Shown piece after piece: positions 1 through 9,200 of a DNA stretch of 64,000 nt. Made by a program: the position numbers and the translations under genes. The notes below the pieces were generated by a model. The model worked only from the letters and a program-made list of their open reading frames with translations. It was not told the DNA's origin and ran no database searches. Origin of the DNA: Agrobacterium vitis (GTDB lineage Bacteria; Pseudomonadota; Alphaproteobacteria; Rhizobiales; Rhizobiaceae); contig NZ_CP146242.1 of NCBI RefSeq assembly GCF_037039395.1, positions 1,426,001 to 1,490,000 of the forward strand, in the 5' to 3' direction. Within the stretch, counting starts at the first letter, position 1. The number at the start of each line of letters is the position of its first letter.

Positions 1-1289
1 GCCATCGCGATCGCCGAAGTGCGCGGGTCCATGCCGGCCTTGTCGCCGATATGGTCCATCATTGCCTTCCGGGCTGCCTCTATATCGAGTGCAATCATGC
101 CGCCGGCGAAGGTCTCGGGATCGATCTTACCCATGATGAGGTCGGCATCGGTGACCGCCGGTCGCGTTCCGCCTCGTCCGTAAGAAGCAGGTCCGGGCTC
201 CGATCCCGCACTATGAGGACCGACCTCGACCCTTCCAAGTGCATCGACGTAGCCGAGCGAACCGCCGCCGGCACCTATTTCGACGAGATCGATAACCGGC
301 ACGCGAAGCGGCATGCCACTACCACGCAGGAAGCGGTACGCGCGCGCCACTTCCAGATGGCGACTTTGTTGCGGCATGCCGTTGTCGATCAGCACGAGCT
401 TGGCGGTTGTCCCGCCCATATCGAAGGCGATCGCTTCGGGGATATCGAGCTTGCGGGCAATATGCGCCGCCAGGACTGCACCGCCCGCCGGGCCAGACTC
501 GACAAGCTTGATCGGCTGCTGGCAGGCGACATCGAGGCTGGTCAAGCCACCGCTCGACATCATCAGCATGAGCTGACCGGGAATCCCGATTTCCTTGAGA
601 CCAATCGCAAGCCGTCGCAGATAGCTTTCCATGATGGGCTGCACATAAGCGTTGGCGCAGGCCGTGGAGCCGCGCTCGAATTCGCGGATCTCGGGGCAGA
701 TCTCATGCGAGAGCGTGATGCGCATATCAGGCAGCGCCGCCTTCAGCAAAGCTCCGACCCGCGCCTCATGAGCACCATCGACATAGCTGTGAAGCAGGCA
801 GATGGCGACTGCCTCAATGCTCTCCTCCCGTAAGAATGGAACCAGATCCAGGACCGACTTTTCATCGAGGGATCTCAGCACGGAACCATCGGCTGCGAGA
901 CGCTCGTCCACCTCCAGCCGCAGATGACGTGGAACGAGTGGCTCAGGGCGTACCATGTAGAGATCGGACACCTCGAATCTGTGCTCGTAGGCCATTTCAA
1001 GCGAGTCGCGAAAACCCTTTGTAGAAATGAGCGCGATCTTTGCACCTTTGCGCTCGATCAGCGCGTTTGTGGCCAGCGTCGTTCCATGCACGACGGTACG
1101 TATGCGCTTCGCCTCTATCCCGCTTTTTGCGACAAGATCGCGCGTGCCTTCGATCACAGCGATTTCCGGAGCCGCATGCGTGGTCAGGTACTTGCCGGAA
1201 ATATGGACTCCCGGCGCGGTTTCCAGAACGATATCAGTAAACGTCCCACCGATATCAACCGCTAGCCGTGCTTGGCTGGTGCTTGTCAT
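1..1289 (-). CDS. hyuA: Hydantoinase A / 5-oxoprolinase-like ATPase subunit (partial, 3' end off the window)
   Basis: Reading leftward from ATG at 1289, about 429 codons are open to the window edge. The protein starts MTSTSQARLAVDIGGTFTD, an ASKHA phosphate-1 motif. Further on it has VHGTTLATNALIERKGA, a second glycine-rich phosphate motif (AFDMGGTTAKL) and VEIGAGGGS. These are hallmarks of N-methylhydantoinase A/HyuA and the ATP-dependent 5-oxoprolinase N-terminal half. Family members are about 690 residues, so roughly a third is missing. The family opens 5-membered cyclic imides or lactams with ATP, usually with a HyuB partner that would lie outside the window. Substrate (hydantoin, 5-oxoproline or other) cannot be decided. 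It is downstream of, and probably co-regulated with, the PLP lyase at 1608. Confidence 0.85.
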   Translation of the reverse strand, partial: MTSTSQARLAVDIGGTFTDIVLETAPGVHISGKYLTTHAAPEIAVIEGTRDLVAKSGIEAKRIRTVVHGTTLATNALIERKGAKIALISTKGFRDSLEMAYEHRFEVSDLYMVRPEPLVPRHLRLEVDERLAADGSVLRSLDEKSVLDLVPFLREESIEAVAICLLHSYVDGAHEARVGALLKAALPDMRITLSHEICPEIREFERGSTACANAYVQPIMESYLRRLAIGLKEIGIPGQLMLMMSSGGLTSLDVACQQPIKLVESGPAGGAVLAAHIARKLDIPEAIAFDMGGTTAKLVLIDNGMPQQSRHLEVARAYRFLRGSGMPLRVPVIDLVEIGAGGGSLGYVDALGRVEVGPHSAGSEPGPASYGRGGTRPAVTDADLIMGKIDPETFAGGMIALDIEAARKAMMDHIGDKAGMDPRTSAIAM

Positions 1290-1371
1290 TTCGTTCCCCG
1301 TTATCATTCGACGTTTTGGTTTCACGGCGCGCCGCTGCAAGCGTTCCAATCGACATGCCGACTAATGTATT

Positions 1372-1382
1372 CATTTGCATAC
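1372..1382 (-). promoter_or_regulatory. GTATAC-like operator candidate upstream of hyuA
   Basis: CATTTGCATAC lies 83 bp upstream of the hyuA start. It matches CACTTGCATAC (complement of 10893-10903) and CATTAGTATAC (complement of 2899-2909), consensus CAYTWGYATAC. The pattern resembles operators of FadR-subfamily GntR regulators (TNGTNNNACNA-like). Regulator assignment is inference. Confidence 0.4.
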
Positions 1383-1409
1383 CAAACTACGCAACAGACT
1401 TTTGGTCAA

Positions 1410-1453
1410 GGCATGCTAATGAAATTCTTTGACGAATTTCGACATGGCATGCC
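1410..1453. promoter_or_regulatory. Nested inverted repeats between the PLP lyase and hyuA
   Basis: Outer arms GGCATGC (1410-1416) and GCATGCC (1447-1453) enclose inner arms GAAATTC (1421-1427) and GAATTTC (1434-1440) around a 6-nt centre. Both pairs are perfect. There is no T-run, so an operator or an mRNA hairpin is more likely than an intrinsic terminator. The rest of the 318-bp spacer 1290-1607 shows no gene. Confidence 0.4.
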
Positions 1454-1607
1454 ACGAGGCCTTCACCCATTCAGGTCTGGATATGTGGATGCAGTTGGTC
1501 GCGAAGCCCCGACGGTTGGTGCGACACCCCCCATTTCAGGCGCACATTTCCGCCGGGAGCGATCAAGCCGGTGCGCTTCCAATCTGGTGAGCTTCATCAT
1601 GGCAGCG

Positions 1608-2834
1608 TCATCCGTTCAGGGCCATCCTGGCAAATCCTGCATCGAGATCCGCAATGAGGTCGTCCACGCATTCCAGCCCGACATGGATGCGCATGGTTTG
1701 CCCCTGGGGCTCCCATGAGGTTGCCGTTCGCAGAGAAGCGGGGTTGGTCGGGATGAGCAGGCTTTCATAGCCGCCCCAACTTGCACCCATGCCGAAAAGT
1801 CGCAAACCATCCATCATTCGCGCCAGACGCGGACGCTCGACTGGCTTGATAATGAAGCCAAAAAGACCGGAGGCCCCGCTAAAATAACGGCTCCAGACTT
1901 CGTATCCATCGGAGCCCGGCAGTCCTGGATGCATAACCTTGATGACTTCCGGCCTTGACTGCAACCATTCGGCCAACTTCAGAGACGATGCGTGATGCTG
2001 GCGCATCCGCACGGACAGTGTCCGCATGCCTCTGAGCACCAGATAGGCATCGTCCGGACCGACACACATTCCAAGCCTGGCAGAAAATTCCTTCATTCGC
2101 GCATAGACGGAAGGCGCACAGGAAATCGTTCCGAGCATCACATCAGAATGTCCGGAGAGATATTTGGTCCCCGCCTGAAGCGAGATGTCGATCCCGAGCG
2201 ACAGCGGCTTGAAGAAATATCCACCGGCCCATGTGTTGTCGAGAACCGTTACAAGTCCTCTGGCCTTGGCAACCGCCGCAAGCGCACCGATATCGCTCAT
2301 CTCAAAGGTTTGCGAGCCTGGCGCCTCGATCCAGATCAACGTCGTTTCAGTGGTGATCAACTCGGCAATGCCAGCACCGATCAGCGGATCGTAATAGGTG
2401 ACAGCAACGCCCAGTTTCTTCACGATTGCCTCGCAGCAATTCCGGCAGGGGCCATAGACATTGTCAGGAATAAGATAATGCGCACCCGGCGTCGCAAATG
2501 CGAGCAGCGTCGTTGAAATCGCCATGGCCCCGGATGGCGCGAGAATTGTGCCCTCGGCAACCTCGAGGGCACTGACTGCCTCCTCCAAAGAAAAACTGGT
2601 GGGCGTGCCACGGCGACCATAACGAACTGCGGCTGTTCCCTTGGCGTCCAGCGAAGCCAGCGTCGGAAAGAGGATGGTGGAGGCATGATACACCGGCGTA
2701 TTCACTGTGCCGTGATGGCTGTCGGAATGACGGCCCGCATGGCACAGCAACGTGTCATCGGCAAAGTCAGCGATCGTCTCGTGCGCGAGATCGCCCGTTA
2801 TGCTGACAATTGGATCCGATTGTTCGAGCTTCAT
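1608..2834 (-). CDS. PLP-dependent Cys/Met metabolism lyase (cystathionine beta-lyase/gamma-synthase family)
   Basis: 408 residues, the usual length for the family. The PLP lysine is K224 in QAGTKYLSGHSDVMLG, the PLP-ring aspartate is D199 in VLDNTWAGG, and the phosphate-binding Y72/R74 are in RYGRRGTP. The C-terminal domain is complete. The enzyme should be cytosolic and catalyse beta- or gamma-elimination or replacement on a sulfur amino acid; MetC-like beta-lyase is favoured but exact specificity cannot be read. A GGAAG Shine-Dalgarno sequence precedes ATG 2834. It has its own promoter region, carrying an element nearly identical to one ahead of the ABC operon at 10.9 kb. Neighbouring sulfoxide-reductase-like and peptide-ABC genes suggest it acts on an imported organosulfur compound. 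Confidence 0.85.
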   Translation of the reverse strand: MKLEQSDPIVSITGDLAHETIADFADDTLLCHAGRHSDSHHGTVNTPVYHASTILFPTLASLDAKGTAAVRYGRRGTPTSFSLEEAVSALEVAEGTILAPSGAMAISTTLLAFATPGAHYLIPDNVYGPCRNCCEAIVKKLGVAVTYYDPLIGAGIAELITTETTLIWIEAPGSQTFEMSDIGALAAVAKARGLVTVLDNTWAGGYFFKPLSLGIDISLQAGTKYLSGHSDVMLGTISCAPSVYARMKEFSARLGMCVGPDDAYLVLRGMRTLSVRMRQHHASSLKLAEWLQSRPEVIKVMHPGLPGSDGYEVWSRYFSGASGLFGFIIKPVERPRLARMMDGLRLFGMGASWGGYESLLIPTNPASLRTATSWEPQGQTMRIHVGLECVDDLIADLDAGFARMALNG

Positions 2835-2898
2835 GGTATTTGCTTCCGATTTATGCTCCCGGGTCAGTCGGGAATGCGCATTCTTGTTGAACTCAAGT

Positions 2899-2921
2899 GT
2901 ATACTAATGTTTTTATAACGC
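2899..2921 (-). promoter_or_regulatory. Conserved promoter/operator element, copy 1
   Basis: A 23-nt stretch that matches 10893-10915 at 19 of 23 positions, including TGTTTTTATA and the GTATAC core (GTATACTAATG at 2899-2909). It lies 65 bp upstream of the PLP lyase start; the other copy lies 79 bp upstream of the solute-binding protein start, in the same orientation to its gene. Probably a shared regulator site. Confidence 0.5.
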
Positions 2922-2923
2922 AA

Positions 2924-2939
2924 GGCGCTTCGTAGCGCC
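2924..2939 (-). terminator. Small hairpin after the molybdopterin oxidoreductase gene
   Basis: GGCGCT (2924-2929), TCGT loop, AGCGCC (2934-2939), just beyond the stop of the minus-strand gene ending at 2946. The following T-run is poor (TTGCGTT), so termination would be weak. Confidence 0.35.
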
Positions 2940-2945
2940 AATTCG

Positions 2946-5255
2946 TCAGGCGCGAGCAAAGGCAGGCGGCCCATCCAGAACTGTCACCGGAGGAACATCC
3001 GGCGGCGCTTTTTCGATATCGACGCAACTCAACTGGCCGGTACAGGCCTGCGAAAGACGTGAAGTGCCCACATCGCGCGTGAGGAGGTTCGGATTGCCGT
3101 GCAGGCAGCCTGTGATCCGCGCTTCCGGATCCACGGGGTCGAACCAGGCTCCCGTGGAGAGCTGAACGACGCCCGGCATCACATCCGGGCTGACGATCAC
3201 TCCGGCCATGCAGAAGCCTCGGTCATTGAATATCCTGATGACGTCGCCATCTCGGATGCCTTTCAGGGCCGCCGTATCCGGATGGAGCCGGGCTGGCTCT
3301 CGCCCGTCAATCTTCGACGCTCTGCTGAAAGCACCGTAATCGAGTTGGCTATGCAGGCGCGTCGCTGGCTGGTTTGCAACGAGATGAACCGGAAAACGCT
3401 TCATGGCATCGGATCCGTGCCCTTCCACGGGCGGATACCACTTGGGATGTCCTATGCAATCGTCGTAACCGAAGGCGTCAATCGTCTGTGAGAATATCTC
3501 TATCTTGCCGCTGGGTGTACCCAGCCGACTGCCGGCCGGGTCTCTCCGATAGGCGTGCGCCGGCCCGCCGGTGTCCGGCAGCACAGGAATATGCAACTGC
3601 CCTTCCGCCCAGAACTGTTCAAAGTCAGGCGCCTCATGACCCTGGGTTTCCAGTGCTTCGCGGGTAAGCTCATACAGAACGGCCAGCCACTGCCGCACGC
3701 TACGCCCTTCGGTGAACTCGGCCGCAACGCCCAGTCTTTCAGCGAGCAATGAGAAGATTTCGTAGTCATCCTTGGCCTCGCCCCGCGGTTCTGCAATCCT
3801 GTGCATGGCAAACATGATCGGATCGAAACCGGACGCACCGATATCCTCTCGTTCCATCGTCGTCGTCGCAGGCAAAACGATATCGGCATGGCGCGCCGAC
3901 GCCGTCCAGGCGGTCTCATGGACGATGATGGTTTCGGGTCGGTAAAATGCCCGGCGCAGGCGATTGATGTCCTGATGGTGATGAAACGGGTTTCCGCCTG
4001 CCCAGTATATCATCCGGATATGGGGGTATGCCTGATCGCGTCCGTTGAAGGAAAACGTCTCGCCGGGATGTAGCAGCATGTCCGAAATACGCGCAACGGG
4101 AATGAATTCCTTGCAAGGATTTGTCCCTTGCGAAAGTGTCGGCAACGGTGCCGAAAGGGCATCCTTGCCGACATTGCCAAGCGCCCCGAGCGAATAGGAA
4201 AAACCACCGCCCGGCAACCCGATCTGGCCGAGCATGCAGGCAAGCGTAATGGCCATCCATACGGGTTGTTCGCCATGCTCCGCCCTTTGCATGGAATGGC
4301 TGACGGTAATCAACGTTCGCCGCTTCGCCATGTCTTTCGCGAGCTGACATATGGCATCCGCTTCTATTCCACAGATTGCGGCAGCCCACTCGGCCGTCTT
4401 GGCGATGCCGTCGTTGCTCCCCAGCAGATAAACCTCGAAACGTTCGTATCCTTCGGTATATCTGGCCAGAAACTCGCGGTCGCAGAGCCCTTCCCGCACC
4501 AGCGTATGGGCAAGGCCAAGCATCAGCGCGACGTCCGTCCCAGGGATCACCGCAACCCACTCCGAACGCGCTTCGACCGGCATGTCGTCGCGCAAAGGAC
4601 TGACGTTGACGAAGCGTGTCCCTGCCTCGGCGGCTCTGTGCATTGTCGGGCGAACGATGTGCTGGCTGTTGCCTCCACCGTTCACCATGGCATTTTTTAC
4701 CGCCATGCCGCCAAACGAAACCACCAGTTCGCTATGCTCGGCGATGGCCTTCCAACTGACACTGCGGCGTTCGAAATGATCGTAATTGCCGAACACATGG
4801 GGTATGATCACCATGGCGGCGCCGGCGCTGTAGTTGTTCAGGTGCCGGACGTAGCCGCCCATGACATTGAGAAAGCGGTGAATCTGGCTTTGTGCGTGGT
4901 GGAAGCGCCCGGCGCTGGACCAGCCGTAGGAGCCGCCGAATACGCTCGACGGGCCATGCGCACCATAGACCCGCCGCAACTCGCCAGACACCAGATCGAT
5001 CGCCTTTTCCCAGCTCACCTCGACGAATTCGTCTTGTCCCCGGCGCTCGTCCGGTCCCGGGCCATGATTGAGAAATCCGCGCCTTACCGCCGGCTTCAGG
5101 ATCCTGCACGGATCGCTCAATGATGCGGGAAGGTTTCCGAGAAGCGGGGATGGATCGGGATCGCCGGGAAACGGCAGAATGTCGGTCCGGCCATCGAAAT
5201 GCCGAGCGGAAAAAGCACCCCAATGGGAGCTGTGCTGACGGAAAGAGGAACTCAT
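2946..5255 (-). CDS. Molybdopterin oxidoreductase, biotin/methionine sulfoxide reductase type (BisC/TorZ-like)
   Basis: 769 residues from ATG 5255, whose ATGA overlaps the stop of the upstream ABC ATPase gene (translational coupling). The N-terminus HSSHWGAFSA and the motif GGSYGWSSAGRFHH are typical of the DMSO/TMAO/biotin sulfoxide reductase family. By analogy with DMSO reductase, S114 should be the molybdenum ligand. There is no N-terminal Cys cluster for Fe-S and no Tat signal, so a cytoplasmic enzyme like BisC is predicted. The C-terminal molydop-binding domain is present (near residues 640-769, NQPATRLHSQLDYG). Likely role: reduction of an S- or N-oxide brought in by the co-transcribed importer. 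Exact substrate unknown. Confidence 0.88.
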   Translation of the reverse strand: MSSSFRQHSSHWGAFSARHFDGRTDILPFPGDPDPSPLLGNLPASLSDPCRILKPAVRRGFLNHGPGPDERRGQDEFVEVSWEKAIDLVSGELRRVYGAHGPSSVFGGSYGWSSAGRFHHAQSQIHRFLNVMGGYVRHLNNYSAGAAMVIIPHVFGNYDHFERRSVSWKAIAEHSELVVSFGGMAVKNAMVNGGGNSQHIVRPTMHRAAEAGTRFVNVSPLRDDMPVEARSEWVAVIPGTDVALMLGLAHTLVREGLCDREFLARYTEGYERFEVYLLGSNDGIAKTAEWAAAICGIEADAICQLAKDMAKRRTLITVSHSMQRAEHGEQPVWMAITLACMLGQIGLPGGGFSYSLGALGNVGKDALSAPLPTLSQGTNPCKEFIPVARISDMLLHPGETFSFNGRDQAYPHIRMIYWAGGNPFHHHQDINRLRRAFYRPETIIVHETAWTASARHADIVLPATTTMEREDIGASGFDPIMFAMHRIAEPRGEAKDDYEIFSLLAERLGVAAEFTEGRSVRQWLAVLYELTREALETQGHEAPDFEQFWAEGQLHIPVLPDTGGPAHAYRRDPAGSRLGTPSGKIEIFSQTIDAFGYDDCIGHPKWYPPVEGHGSDAMKRFPVHLVANQPATRLHSQLDYGAFSRASKIDGREPARLHPDTAALKGIRDGDVIRIFNDRGFCMAGVIVSPDVMPGVVQLSTGAWFDPVDPEARITGCLHGNPNLLTRDVGTSRLSQACTGQLSCVDIEKAPPDVPPVTVLDGPPAFARA

Positions 5256-7132
5256 GATGTGACCACCTCCGATAAAGGCCGGCTGGCAGACAGTCCCGGC
5301 AAGTTTGTTCCCTCCTCGATCCAATCGCCATCCAGCGCCTGAACGAGATGACCGGGGCCGACTTCAATCATCTTGCGGGCAGGCGGTATGAAGTTCGCCG
5401 GCCGTATCGGGCTTTTTAGCTCCGCATTTGAAAGACCTCGAACGACGGCACGGCGTGACGGATCTGGAATAGGTACGGCCGCCATCAATTGCCGCGTGTA
5501 GGGATGCTGGGGGTTTTCGAAAACTGCCTGACGCGGCCCGATCTCCACAATCTCTCCAAGATACATGACAGCGACACGGTGGCTGATTCTCTCCACCACG
5601 GCCATGTCATGCGAAATGAACAGATAGGAAAGTCCGAGCCGGTCCTGCAACTCCAGCAAAAGGTTCACCACCTGGGCCTTCACCGATACATCCAGCGCAG
5701 AGACCGCTTCGTCTGCAACGATAAGCTGCGGCTCAAGAGCCAGTGCCCTTGCGATACAGATCCGTTGCCGTTGTCCGCCGGAAAACTGATGCGGAAAGCG
5801 GTCCGCCATTTCCGCACTCAGCCCGACCAGTGACAGCAACTCACGCACCCGCGCGGCAATTGCCTGCGGATCCAGTCCCGTATGAACGGCCAGCGGCTCC
5901 GCGAGAGCCTTGCCGATCGTCATGCGTGGATTGAGGCTGGCAAAAGGATCCTGAAAGACCATCTGCACCCTGTTGCGGATCCTGGTTTTTTCCTTCGAAC
6001 CGAGCGTCAGCAACTCGCGGGAATCGAGACGGATCGATCCGCTTTTGGGATGAACAAGTCCCATGATCGCACGCGCTGTGGTCGACTTTCCGCAACCGCT
6101 TTCGCCGACGATCGATAATGTTTCCCCGGGGCGGATATCGAAGGACACGTTCTCGACTGCATGGACGCGCCCGGTCACGCGCCCGAACAATCCACCGTGC
6201 AGGTCGAAGCGGACTTTCAGGTCTGCGACCTCGAGCAGTGGATTGCGGTCCTCCGCAAGCGACGCCTTGGATTCGGCCGGCTGCGTAACCGCACCGGTCT
6301 TGTGGTCAACCAGCGGAAACTGCAGTGGCTGCGCTCTACCGTTCATCGAACCCAGATGCGGTATCGAGGCTAGAAGCGCCCTCGTATAGGGATGAGCAGC
6401 CCTGCTGAACAAGGCTTCGGTGGTGTCCGCCTCGACCATCTCGCCCTTGTACATCACAACGGTACGGTCCGAGACCTCGGCAACCACTCCCATATCATGC
6501 GTGATGAAGAGAACCGACATGTCCTCCTCTTCCTGCAGGAGCTTGATAAGCTCTATGATCTGCGCCTGGATGGTGACGTCGAGCGCGGTCGTGGGCTCGT
6601 CGGCAATCAAGAGCTTAGGCTGGCACGCCAGTGCCAGGGCAATAGCGACGCGCTGGCACATGCCCCCGGAAAGCTTATGGGGATATTCGTCGATACGCGA
6701 TCGCGCCGCAGGGATGCGGACCTTCTCAAGCAACAGGATGCTTTCCGCTCGCGCCGCCGTCTTGGTCATGCGCCGATGGCGGATCAACGCCTCGGAAAGC
6801 TGGAAGCCGACCGTATAAACCGGATTGAGGCTGGCCTCCTGAAAGATCATGGCGATCTCGTTGCCACGGATCGCCCGGATCTGGTCGTCCGTCGCCTGCG
6901 TAAGCGAGCGGCCGTCGAACAGGATCTCTCCTTCCACGCGGCTGGTTGCAGACGGCAGCAAGCGCATGATCGACATCGCCGTCACGCTTTTGCCGGAGCC
7001 AGACTCGCCGACCACCGCCACCGTTTCCTTGCGGCTGATGTCGAAGGAGACGTTGCGCACCACCTTCTGCCAGACGCCGTCGCGGCTGAAGGATGTCGTT
7101 AGATTCTGGACGGAAAGGACAGGAGCATTCAT
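5252..7132 (-). CDS. Peptide/glutathione-type ABC transporter, fused dual ATPase (GsiA/DppDF-like)
   Basis: About 626 residues with two nucleotide-binding domains. Domain 1 has Walker A GESGSGKS (about 42-49), signature LSGGMCQR and Walker B LLIADEPTTALD. Domain 2 has GESGCGKST, FSGGQRQR and LIVADEAVSALD. Each is followed by an oligopeptide-type C-terminal extension (AAHPYTRALLASIP and NPQHPYTRQLMAAVP). The signature LSGGMCQR has Cys where Arg is usual. ATG 7132 is chosen because AAGG lies 7 nt upstream; ATG 7138 is possible. It powers the two permeases encoded just upstream and overlaps the oxidoreductase gene by 4 nt. Confidence 0.92.
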   Translation of the reverse strand: MNAPVLSVQNLTTSFSRDGVWQKVVRNVSFDISRKETVAVVGESGSGKSVTAMSIMRLLPSATSRVEGEILFDGRSLTQATDDQIRAIRGNEIAMIFQEASLNPVYTVGFQLSEALIRHRRMTKTAARAESILLLEKVRIPAARSRIDEYPHKLSGGMCQRVAIALALACQPKLLIADEPTTALDVTIQAQIIELIKLLQEEEDMSVLFITHDMGVVAEVSDRTVVMYKGEMVEADTTEALFSRAAHPYTRALLASIPHLGSMNGRAQPLQFPLVDHKTGAVTQPAESKASLAEDRNPLLEVADLKVRFDLHGGLFGRVTGRVHAVENVSFDIRPGETLSIVGESGCGKSTTARAIMGLVHPKSGSIRLDSRELLTLGSKEKTRIRNRVQMVFQDPFASLNPRMTIGKALAEPLAVHTGLDPQAIAARVRELLSLVGLSAEMADRFPHQFSGGQRQRICIARALALEPQLIVADEAVSALDVSVKAQVVNLLLELQDRLGLSYLFISHDMAVVERISHRVAVMYLGEIVEIGPRQAVFENPQHPYTRQLMAAVPIPDPSRRAVVRGLSNAELKSPIRPANFIPPARKMIEVGPGHLVQALDGDWIEEGTNLPGLSASRPLSEVVTS

Positions 7133-7186
7133 AAGCATACCTTGAAGATCGACCGACAAAACGTCGCTATGCTGCCGCACCGGACA

Positions 7187-8113
7187 TCACATGCGGTTTC
7201 TCGGATTGAGGATGTCGCGAAGCTGATCGCCGACGAGATTGATGGCAACGATGGTGATGAGAAGCGCGATGCCGGGAAAGACGCTCATCCAGTAGCGACC
7301 TGCAAACATATATTGATACCCGTTGGAGATCAGCAGGCCAAGACTGGGCTCGGTGATCGGAACGCCGACGCCAAGGAACGAGAGCGTGGCCTCCAGCGAG
7401 ATCGCGCGGGCTATCTGAATGGTTACGATGACGATCAGGGGCGGTATGCAGTTCGGCAGCAGATGCTTCAGGAGAATGCGCCGCAGCGACAATCCCATGC
7501 ACTCCGCAGCTTCGATATATTCGCGTCTCGTCTCGACCAGGGCCGTGCCGCGTGCAGCCCGCGCAAAGGTCGCCCATTCCACGATGACGAGTGCGAGAAC
7601 GACATTGGTCACGCCCTTTCCGAGAAAGGCGAGGATCATCAGCGCCACCAGGATGGTCGGAAACGAGAGCTGCAGGTCGACAAGCCGCATGATCGAGGCT
7701 TCCACCCGCCCGCCGACATAGGCGGCAGTCATGCCGAGCGTCGCACCGATCAAGGCGGCTGCAACCGCAGAGATGATGCCGACGAAAAGCGAAATCCGCA
7801 ATCCATAGAGGATAGCCGACAGCATATCACGGCCCTGGTCGTCGCTTCCGAGCAGGAAGGTGAAACCGCCTGACATGGATTCCGTACCCGGAGGCTGGGT
7901 TCCGTCCATGATATCCAGTTGCATCAGATCATATGGGTTCTGGGGCGTCAGCCATGGCGCAAACAAGGCGCCAAAACATACTATGCATAGGAGCACTAGC
8001 CCGAAGAGTGCCAGCCTGGACCGGGCGAAGTCCCTTAAAAGGCGTCGCGATGGTGAAATTGCCTCTGGCACGATTTCCTTGTCGTCAACCGGATCGGTGA
8101 GCGTATCGGACAT
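7187..8113 (-). CDS. Peptide-type ABC transporter permease (DppC/GsiD-like)
   Basis: 308 residues. An N-terminal cytoplasmic tail is followed by one TM segment, a periplasmic loop and a five-TM binding-protein-dependent transport domain. The EAA-type loop is EAAECMGLSLRRILLKHLLP. The start at 8113 follows a GAGGGGG Shine-Dalgarno sequence that overlaps the end of the preceding permease gene. Pairs with the DppB-like subunit at 8115. Confidence 0.9.
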   Translation of the reverse strand: MSDTLTDPVDDKEIVPEAISPSRRLLRDFARSRLALFGLVLLCIVCFGALFAPWLTPQNPYDLMQLDIMDGTQPPGTESMSGGFTFLLGSDDQGRDMLSAILYGLRISLFVGIISAVAAALIGATLGMTAAYVGGRVEASIMRLVDLQLSFPTILVALMILAFLGKGVTNVVLALVIVEWATFARAARGTALVETRREYIEAAECMGLSLRRILLKHLLPNCIPPLIVIVTIQIARAISLEATLSFLGVGVPITEPSLGLLISNGYQYMFAGRYWMSVFPGIALLITIVAINLVGDQLRDILNPRNRM

Positions 8114-8114
8114 T

Positions 8115-9095
8115 TCAGCCCCCTCGCTTGGCGTCGAGCCGCACGCGCGGGTCAAGGACGGTATAGAGTACATCGACCACGAGATTGATGACGACGAACA
8201 GCACCACGATGATCATCAGATAGGCGACGATGATCGGCCTATCGAGGACATTGATACTGTCGATGATCAGTTTGCCCATTCCCGGCCACGAAAAAATCGA
8301 CTCGGTAACCACCGAAAAGGCGATTACCGAACCGAACTCCAGGCCAACCACCGTAACCACCGGAATCATGACATTCTTTAGGACATGCACGCCGACGATC
8401 CGCCTGTTGCTGAGACCCTTGGCACGGGCTAGACGGATATAATCCTGGGGCAGGACTTCCTGCACCCCTGCCTTCGTCAGCCGCAGGATCAGCGAGGTCT
8501 TGAAGAGAGCGAGATTAATGGCTGGCAGCAACAGGTGCTTCAGTCCATCGAGCGTCAGAAATGACCACTCGATTCCAAGCACGCTGACGGTTTCGCCCCT
8601 TCCCCCATTCGGCATCCACCCCAGTTGCACGGCAAACACCATAATGAGGAGCAGCCCTACCCAGAACGTCGGCAGCGAAAATCCGAGAATACTGACCGCC
8701 ATGATGATCCGCGACAGCAGGGATTCGGGGCGGATGCCCGCATACAACCCGAGCGGAACACCGATCACAACGGACAGGATGGTGGCGCAGACCGCCAGTT
8801 CGAGCGTCGCGGGAAGCCGCTGGAAAATCACCTGCAGGGCAGGCTGGTTAAAAATATAACTGACGCCAAGATCGCCACGCAATGCTCCCTTGAAGAACTC
8901 AAGGTATTGGACCCAGAGCGGCTGGTCGAGGCCGAACTCCGCTATGAGCCTTGCACGCTCGATCTGGTCGGCTTGTGGCGAAATGAGGATGTCGATCGGA
9001 TTACCGATAACATTCACACCGATGAAGACGATGATCGTCATGACCAAAAGAACGAGTAACGCCTGAAAAAGACGACGGGTAAGCGAGGTTAGCAT
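8115..9095 (-). CDS. Peptide-type ABC transporter permease (DppB/GsiC-like)
   Basis: 326 residues, the standard length. It has an N-terminal membrane anchor (RRLFQALLVLLVMTIIVFIGV), the OppB-type periplasmic segment and a C-terminal transport domain with the EAA-type loop DYIRLARAKGLSNRRIVGVHVL. It forms a heterodimer with the permease at 7187. A hairpin in the 105-bp spacer before it probably sets the ratio of binding protein to membrane subunits. Confidence 0.9.
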   Translation of the reverse strand: MLTSLTRRLFQALLVLLVMTIIVFIGVNVIGNPIDILISPQADQIERARLIAEFGLDQPLWVQYLEFFKGALRGDLGVSYIFNQPALQVIFQRLPATLELAVCATILSVVIGVPLGLYAGIRPESLLSRIIMAVSILGFSLPTFWVGLLLIMVFAVQLGWMPNGGRGETVSVLGIEWSFLTLDGLKHLLLPAINLALFKTSLILRLTKAGVQEVLPQDYIRLARAKGLSNRRIVGVHVLKNVMIPVVTVVGLEFGSVIAFSVVTESIFSWPGMGKLIIDSINVLDRPIIVAYLMIIVVLFVVINLVVDVLYTVLDPRVRLDAKRGG

Positions 9096-9167
9096 GTCAG
9101 ATCCCTACTCGGGAATGCGAGGCACAGCCCATCGACTTGATGAGACATGCCTGTCCTGGATACAGAA

Positions 9168-9194
9168 GACACCGGAACATAAGTCTCCGGTGTC
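9168..9194 (-). other. Intercistronic stem-loop between binding-protein and permease genes
   Basis: GACACCGGA (9168-9176) and TCCGGTGTC (9186-9194) form a perfect 9-bp stem with a 9-nt loop, just after the stop of the solute-binding protein gene. No T-run follows. Such stem-loops often stabilise the upstream binding-protein mRNA in ABC operons; that role here is inference. Confidence 0.5.
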
Positions 9195-9200
9195 GCCGGC

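Noticed and set aside
4128..5123. 331-codon plus-strand frame opposite the molybdopterin oxidoreductase
   Set aside because: Antisense shadow of a well-recognised enzyme; no family features.
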